From: an uncultured Ignavibacteria bacterium
GTDB lineage: Bacteria > Bacteroidota > Ignavibacteria > Ignavibacteriales > Melioribacteraceae
Assembly: GCA_937930275.1 (NCBI GenBank)
Contig: CALGLM010000078.1
Location: forward strand, 1 to 10,523
Reading direction: 5' to 3'
Length of the DNA: 10,523 nucleotides
Shown here: one piece after another, positions 6,548 to 10,523 of the stretch
Position numbering within the stretch: position 1 is the first letter of the stretch
Layout of the letters: every line of letters begins with the position of its first letter
The notes under the pieces: generated by a model
Databases searched by the model: none
Seen by the model: only the letters and a program-made list of their open reading frames with translations
What the model was told of the DNA's origin: nothing
Position numbers and translations under genes: made by a program

Positions 6548-8881
6548 TTAGATATTTTCCGTAAGTTTTCTTAACTCTGTCGATCTTGAATAGAATTCTT
6601 CCAAGGTGAGTTCTTTCAAATAAATCATTCCGTGGGCCGCACGTATACGCGGACTATTATTTTTCAAGAAGAAATCTTTTCCTAATGCCTTTTTAATTGT
6701 TTGATATTGATCAACTTGAATTTTTTGGGCTAAACGACAGAATGGACCGTCATACTCCCAGCTTGGAAAACTTGCTGCTTTTTGCGAACCATAACTGTAC
6801 ATAAACGTATCATCTAAAATAGAAAACGAGTTTATACTTACAGGTACATAAATATTTGCTTCTGCAGGGTGGAATCTATACCACACATTTCTATATCCCC
6901 ATACTTTTATATCATGTGCTCCGTCTTTTTCTTGATACATTTTTAATGCGGCTGAAACCGCTTGAAGTACTTTATAATGTGTATCAGGTCCGCTTCCTTC
7001 CGGATCTAACGCTACGGTTACGACAGTCGGTTTAATTTCTTTCAACAAATTATAAATCGGAATTACATCTCTATCTATTTCCGGATTTTCGGTAAAAATG
7101 TCACCTTGATAAAATCCTAAACGCATATGCCTTACCGAATCACTGTAAAATCCAAAATGTCCCCACAATATCTCTTCTTCAAATTCTCTTAACATTCCTT
7201 TTAATTTTTGAACATGAGGAATATCTTTTTTACCCGGGTATTGAGTTCTAAAATAATTTATTAACTCATCTACCCTATCTTTAAGATAAACAATGTTATC
7301 TTCATCGTAAATTTCAATAATATTTCTTAGCAGCCTTCTTGCAGTTGCTTCTTTACGCATTGTTCTGCTGTGTGCAGCAACTCCGTCTAAAAACAAATTA
7401 ATATCTCTATTTCTTCCTTCAACAAATTTAGGATCAAAATATTGTGTAGTATATCTATTTTTAAATTCGGTACTATCCATTTGCTCGCGTAATTCTTGGC
7501 ATAATTCTAACATATATGAATTTGTAACCGCCGTAAATCCGCTTGTCATAGTAACAAAATAATGTGTATTTTTAGGACTGCGAACTAAATGATTAATATA
7601 CGGTAAATAACCTAACATTATATCATCGTGATGAGGTGCAGTATGTAATATTACTTCACCTTCAACATTTTCAAGCCCTTTATTAAAACGAGCCAATATT
7701 GCTTCTTGAATTTCTTTATTAATTTCTGCAGCTGATTTTCCGGTTTTTTCTAATACTAATTTCCCGAATTTATTTGAATTATAATCTTCTTCGGTAAGTT
7801 CTAATAATTCTTTATTTCTTTCAAGCATTAAATTAATTATTGCTCGTTCAACCGAAGCTTGGGAAATTTCTTCTTCGTTTTTAACATCAACATACCTGCG
7901 TTCCATTAAGCGTAATGCCGCACCGTTTGTTAAATAGAATCGAGCATTTTTTAACGTTTGTAATACGGTTGCCGGATATTTATTTGTTTTTGGATTTTCA
8001 ATAGAATCACGAACAATATTTGCTTTTGCATCACCGGCAGCAATAATTATTGCGGTAGCATTAGGATTATGTGTTATTGTGTCTAAACCTATTGTAATTA
8101 CCAAACGTTTACGTGCAATTTCAATTCCGCCTAAATCACCTGCAGCGGCAGCCTGAGTTTCGTAATTAGTAGCTATTAATCTTGTGGTAGAAAAATGATC
8201 GCTTCCTTGTACGTTAAACCCTATATGTCCGTCCGGTCCTATTCCGCCTAAAAAGAACCCTATTCCGCCTAATTCTCGTATTTTCCTTTCATAATCTGTA
8301 CAAAACTGATCAACTAAATCAATAGTTTGTTTTTGCAGTCTTTCTTGTCTGTTACTTGCCCAACGCGTACGGAGCGATAAATCGACTTCTTTTTCGGGAA
8401 ATATTTCATTTAAAGGCAAGTTTTCGGCTGTAGGAATTTGATTTACATTAATAAAAAGAGCCTTTTTCGGGTCTAACCCCCAATTATTAAAATAAAATTT
8501 TTGGATATAATAATAAAAGCTATTATGCTGAAATGAATCTATAGGATAAAACTCGTCAATTTGTACAAAATGTAAACTAAATAAATCAGGTTTTTTGGAA
8601 GTATCAATACCTAAAGCCCCTAAATCTTCTTTAACACTATCTTTATCCCAATTTTTGATATAATAAGCCACCCATTTTATAAAGTGTTCCGGAGTTTTGC
8701 CGGTTGGTAATGATACCACGCCACCCGGGTTTTCTTGAACCCACTCAATAAATCGTTGGGCTGTTAGTTTTCCTAATTCGGGAAAACTTGCGACTTGAAT
8801 TATCGATAACTTTTCAACCGGATCATAAACCAATTCTTTCTTGGATTTTTCTAAGTAATACTGTTCAACTTTAGATAACAT
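6548..8881 (-). CDS. nagB: Fusion of a glucosamine-6-phosphate deaminase (NagB)-like domain and a PIG-L/LmbE deacetylase-like domain
   Basis: This is a 777-residue two-domain protein, a known Bacteroidota architecture, expected to be cytoplasmic and to act in amino-sugar catabolism. NagB converts glucosamine-6-phosphate to fructose-6-phosphate and ammonia. Domain 1 (about 1-340) shows the phosphate loop SLPTGKTPE (57-65), QIDEF with D109 (equivalent of E. coli Asp72), and LGGIGPDGHIGFN with D217 and H219 (equivalents of Asp141 and His143). The residue matching catalytic Glu148 is Val224. Domain 2 (about 405-777) has HTAPHHDDIMLG with H417, D419 and D420 in place of the PIG-L HPDDE motif, and GPDTH with H635 as the likely third zinc ligand. 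A helical insertion of roughly 150 residues separates them. I chose the ATG at 8881, preceded by TAGGAAAAATT. An in-frame TTG at 8896 would add five residues. It is divergent from the GH12 gene and convergent with the biotin carrier operon. Confidence 0.93.
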   Translation of the reverse strand: MLSKVEQYYLEKSKKELVYDPVEKLSIIQVASFPELGKLTAQRFIEWVQENPGGVVSLPTGKTPEHFIKWVAYYIKNWDKDSVKEDLGALGIDTSKKPDLFSLHFVQIDEFYPIDSFQHNSFYYYIQKFYFNNWGLDPKKALFINVNQIPTAENLPLNEIFPEKEVDLSLRTRWASNRQERLQKQTIDLVDQFCTDYERKIRELGGIGFFLGGIGPDGHIGFNVQGSDHFSTTRLIATNYETQAAAAGDLGGIEIARKRLVITIGLDTITHNPNATAIIIAAGDAKANIVRDSIENPKTNKYPATVLQTLKNARFYLTNGAALRLMERRYVDVKNEEEISQASVERAIINLMLERNKELLELTEEDYNSNKFGKLVLEKTGKSAAEINKEIQEAILARFNKGLENVEGEVILHTAPHHDDIMLGYLPYINHLVRSPKNTHYFVTMTSGFTAVTNSYMLELCQELREQMDSTEFKNRYTTQYFDPKFVEGRNRDINLFLDGVAAHSRTMRKEATARRLLRNIIEIYDEDNIVYLKDRVDELINYFRTQYPGKKDIPHVQKLKGMLREFEEEILWGHFGFYSDSVRHMRLGFYQGDIFTENPEIDRDVIPIYNLLKEIKPTVVTVALDPEGSGPDTHYKVLQAVSAALKMYQEKDGAHDIKVWGYRNVWYRFHPAEANIYVPVSINSFSILDDTFMYSYGSQKAASFPSWEYDGPFCRLAQKIQVDQYQTIKKALGKDFFLKNNSPRIRAAHGMIYLKELTLEEFYSRSTELRKLTENI

Positions 8882-8924
8882 AATTTTTCCTACCAAATAT
8901 TAATAATACATACTTTAAAAATAA

Positions 8925-8932
8925 CAAAAATA
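8925..8932 (-). promoter_or_regulatory. Bacteroidota-type -7 promoter box upstream of the NagB-PIG-L gene
   Basis: On the minus strand this reads TATTTTTG, a full match to the Bacteroidota sigma factor -7 consensus TAnnTTTG, and sits 43 bases before the ATG. No clear TTG element is found at the -33 position, and in sequence this AT-rich a chance match is possible. Confidence 0.4.
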
Positions 8933-8998
8933 TAGCTTTTATAGTTTATATTTCTTTAGTATTTTTAATATATTAATCACAAACTATAGTAATTTAAT

Positions 8999-9799
8999 AT
9001 GAAATTAACGAGCAGTATTTATTTGGTTTATTTTCTTATGATATTTCCGTTTTTTGCATGCGGAAAGGATAGCAACACTACAGAAAACAACACTCCCGTT
9101 AAAACTTACATAGATACAACGGTATGCACTACAGACGGTATTTTAAATTACGGCGAATACAAAATAATAAATAACTGCTGGGGCAAAGGTAATATTCAAG
9201 ATTTTACTCAATGCGTGTTTATTAAAGAAACCGAAAATGATTATTCGTTTGGATTTAATTGGTATTGGCAAAGCGGTGTTAATAATGATGTAAAAGCCTA
9301 CCCCGAAATACTTTTTGGCTTTAAACCCTTTGATACAAAATCAACTACAACAAAACTTCCGGTTAAAATATCCGAAGGTAAAAAAATTATTGCTTCATTC
9401 AGTTCAATTTCTACAACATTTACAGGAACAGGAAATACTGCATTTGATATTTGGATTACGTCATCACCTACTCCCGCCCAAAGTAATATTACAAGAGAAA
9501 TTATGATTTGGACTAAAAACTACGGTCAAACAGCCGGCGGAAGTAAAGTAGCAACAGTAAAAATTGATAACGTTAACTTTGATTTTTACAAAGCAGATTG
9601 GAATTGGACATACTTAGCCTTTGTAATTAAAGATAATATAGATTATAAAACAATAAATATCCATAAATTTGTAGAGTACTTAGTAACTAACGGTTACATT
9701 ACTAACAATGAATATTTTGCATCCGTTGAGTACGGAAACGAAGTTGTTCAAGGACAAGGTTCAACAAAAATAACAAATTTTAAGGTAGTTGTAGAATAA
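8999..9799 (+). CDS. Glycoside hydrolase family 12 lipoprotein (probable endo-beta-1,4-glucanase or xyloglucanase)
   Basis: This 266-residue protein probably cuts beta-1,4-glucan chains (cellulose, mixed-linkage glucan or xyloglucan) outside the cell. Residues 1-21 form a lipoprotein signal, with a hydrophobic core and lipobox FFAC, so Cys21 would be lipidated. A short polar Thr/Asn-rich linker follows. The GH12 domain (about 40-266) shows INNCWG (57-62), WYWQSGVNNDVKAYPEI (88-104), REIMIW (166-171) with E167 as nucleophile, and YGNEVVQGQG (245-254) with E248 as acid/base. The 81-residue spacing between the two Glu agrees with GH12 enzymes such as Streptomyces CelB (I recall Glu120 and Glu203). 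Cys43 and Cys72 are placed like the conserved GH12 disulfide. No carbohydrate-binding module and no SusC/SusD or other glycan genes are beside it. It ends 14 bases from the convergent tRNA gene, with no terminator between. Confidence 0.88.
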   Translation: MKLTSSIYLVYFLMIFPFFACGKDSNTTENNTPVKTYIDTTVCTTDGILNYGEYKIINNCWGKGNIQDFTQCVFIKETENDYSFGFNWYWQSGVNNDVKAYPEILFGFKPFDTKSTTTKLPVKISEGKKIIASFSSISTTFTGTGNTAFDIWITSSPTPAQSNITREIMIWTKNYGQTAGGSKVATVKIDNVNFDFYKADWNWTYLAFVIKDNIDYKTINIHKFVEYLVTNGYITNNEYFASVEYGNEVVQGQGSTKITNFKVVVE

Positions 9800-9813
9800 C
9801 CGAAGAAGGGAAG

Positions 9814-9885
9814 TACCCCCGATAGGAATCGAACCTATGCGCATGGCTCCGGAGGCCAATGCTCTATCCACTGAGCTACGGGGGC
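9814..9885 (-). tRNA. tRNA-Arg (anticodon CCG)
   Basis: Read on the minus strand, the cloverleaf is complete. The acceptor stem is GCCCCCG with CGGGGGT (first pair G-U) and discriminator A. The D stem is GCTC/GAGC, the anticodon stem TTGGC/GCCAT around loop CTCCGGA (anticodon CCG, reading CGG Arg codons), and the T arm ATAGG-TTCGATT-CCTAT. The anticodon stem begins with a T-T mismatch and the variable loop has four bases. CCA is not encoded (CTT follows), so it must be added enzymatically. The 5' end lies one base after the stop codon of the upstream lipoprotein gene. Confidence 0.95.
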
Positions 9886-9886
9886 A

Positions 9887-10279
9887 TTAATTAATCTTTA
9901 AAGTATCTTTACCCCATACTTTATAAACATGACAATTACAATTATCTTTAGCAAAGCTGTAAGGTTCAATAATATTAATTGAATCATTATAAGCTTTAAC
10001 AAAAAATATTTCCGGGGTTTTACCTAATAAATTAATAAAACCGTCATTAAAAATCACATAACCGTTAATAAAGTTATTTAATTCGTCTTCTACTTTATAG
10101 GCAGTACCGTCTTTGTCAACCAATTCAATATTTAATCCTTTTATCGGTTGGTTATTATTATCAACAATACTTACATTTATAGTAACAAACTCACAAGTAC
10201 AAATGCAGCTACCGTCAAAATAATTTTCGCACGAAATCAGTAAAAACATAAAACCTATAAATAGAATAACCTTTTTCAA
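9887..10279 (-). CDS. Small Cys-rich lipoprotein with an Ig-like/carboxypeptidase-regulatory-like fold
   Basis: I do not recognise a specific function for this 130-residue protein. Residues 1-17 are a lipoprotein signal: Lys-Lys, a hydrophobic core, then lipobox LISC with Cys17 as the lipidated residue, so it should be membrane-anchored in the envelope. After a short spacer come C25, C27 and C29, then VTINVSIVDNNNQPIKGLNIELVDKDG. That last stretch resembles the first strands of beta-sandwich domains of the carboxypeptidase-regulatory or Ig-like type. A second Cys pair, C114 and C116 (DNCNCHVYKVWG), lies near the end. The start is a TTG at 10279, immediately after and in the same frame as the cupin stop codon. 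It is the only start that keeps the basic n-region of the signal, since the next Met is inside the hydrophobic core. Its stop is one base from the tRNA-Arg. Confidence 0.75.
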   Translation of the reverse strand: MKKVILFIGFMFLLISCENYFDGSCICTCEFVTINVSIVDNNNQPIKGLNIELVDKDGTAYKVEDELNNFINGYVIFNDGFINLLGKTPEIFFVKAYNDSINIIEPYSFAKDNCNCHVYKVWGKDTLKIN

Positions 10280-10477
10280 TTATTCAAATTCTTTTGGCAC
10301 TAAGCAGATAATAACAAAATCCGAATTAATGCTGTCATTACAAAACTGATGTTTTTCGTTTGCCGGAATAAGTGCAAATTCTCCCTGCTTAATAGGGTGT
10401 TTATTGCCGTCAATATCCAACAAATAACCTGTTCCGCTTATAACGTAATTTAAGTGTTCGTAATTATGTGCATGATA
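10280..10477 (-). CDS. Small cupin-domain protein (5'-truncated at the contig end)
   Basis: Sixty-five genomic residues of a single-domain cupin are present, and the N-terminus lies beyond the contig. Cupin motif 1 is seen as HAHNYEHLNYVISGTG (HxH, then Glu, then Gly), giving two His and a Glu as metal ligands. Motif 2 is GEFALIPANEKHQFCN, fitting G-x5-P-x-N-x2-H-x3-N with the fourth ligand His. The ending FVIICLVPKEFE resembles the conserved tail of small stand-alone cupins of about 110 residues, so roughly 40 residues are missing. Such proteins bind a metal and a small ligand, but the substrate cannot be read from the sequence. An apparent longer frame starting with GTG at 10492 is false: its first five codons come from sequencing adapter. 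The gene is the upstream member of a tight cupin-lipoprotein-tRNA arrangement. Confidence 0.85.
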   Translation of the reverse strand, partial: YHAHNYEHLNYVISGTGYLLDIDGNKHPIKQGEFALIPANEKHQFCNDSINSDFVIICLVPKEFE

Positions 10478-10523
10478 AGATCGGAAGAGCACACGTCTGA
10501 ACTCCAGTCACCGTACGTAATCT
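10478..10523 (+). other. Illumina TruSeq adapter and index sequence (assembly artifact, not genomic)
   Basis: The last 46 bases begin with AGATCGGAAGAGC, continue with the rest of the TruSeq read-1 3' adapter through CCAGTCAC (to 10511), then CGTACGTA and ATCT. From memory, CGTACGTA followed by ATCT is TruSeq index 22. The genomic sequence ends at about 10477. Being the standard 3' adapter, it indicates that read-through of short inserts was not trimmed before assembly. Confidence 0.98.

Noticed and set aside
8940..8988. Inverted repeat TATAGTTT / AAACTATA in the divergent promoter region as a regulator operator
   Set aside because: The arms are only 8 AT-rich bases separated by 33 bases, which is easily expected by chance here, and no regulator gene is adjacent.
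9814..9885. tRNA-Arg as an attachment site of an integrated element
   Set aside because: No integrase, excision gene or second copy of the tRNA 3' end was seen in the window, and neighbouring genes are not mobile-element genes.
10280..10492. A 70-residue minus-strand reading frame starting at GTG 10492 as the cupin gene
   Set aside because: Bases 10478-10492 belong to the sequencing adapter, so the first five residues and the start codon are artificial. The gene is annotated as truncated at 10477.
1..10523. CRISPR array, toxin-antitoxin, defence or phage cassette, or other novel multi-gene system
   Set aside because: All recognisable genes are metabolic or envelope proteins. No regularly spaced repeats, nuclease, helicase, reverse transcriptase or integrase motifs were seen on either strand.

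Overview
The window reads as a low-GC (by eye about one third G+C) chromosomal contig from a member of the Bacteroidota, probably an anaerobic Bacteroidales-like lineage known from metagenomic data. Supporting signs are an NagB-PIG-L fusion of the Bacteroidota type, short-signal lipoproteins, a TAnnTTTG promoter box and weak use of Shine-Dalgarno sequences. Both ends are incomplete. The left end cuts into a gene. The right 46 bases are not genomic: they match the Illumina TruSeq adapter plus an index.

Layout, left to right. (1) 1-4317: two paralogous M3B zinc oligopeptidases (oligoendopeptidase F type) lie in the same direction around an IMP dehydrogenase/GMP reductase-family gene. Each peptidase gene is followed by a strong intrinsic terminator. 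The complete copy carries a signal peptide, so it probably degrades peptides outside the cytoplasm. (2) 4318-4566: an AT-rich gap with no gene. (3) 4567-6475: a two-gene unit encoding the carboxyltransferase subunit of a biotin-dependent acyl-CoA carboxylase/decarboxylase (closest by motif to methylmalonyl-CoA decarboxylase alpha) and its small biotin carrier, closed by a terminator. (4) 6548-8881, minus strand: a large fusion of a glucosamine-6-phosphate deaminase-like domain and a PIG-L/LmbE deacetylase-like domain. (5) 8999-9799, plus strand, divergent from it: a lipoprotein with a glycoside hydrolase family 12 (endo-beta-1,4-glucanase/xyloglucanase) domain and both catalytic glutamates. 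(6) 9814-10477, minus strand: a partial small cupin gene, a Cys-rich lipoprotein gene and a tRNA-Arg(CCG), packed with almost no spacing.

Taken together this is mostly catabolic housekeeping: peptide breakdown, purine salvage, a propionate/succinate-type decarboxylation or carboxylation step, amino-sugar breakdown and beta-glucan cleavage. I see no mobile element, CRISPR array, defence cassette or phage gene, and no convincing undescribed system. The points most worth following up are the adapter contamination that creates a false gene start, the loss of the usual catalytic Glu in the NagB domain, the shortened active-site flap of the GuaB/GuaC-like protein, the peptidase duplication with uneven divergence, and the isolated GH12 lipoprotein.
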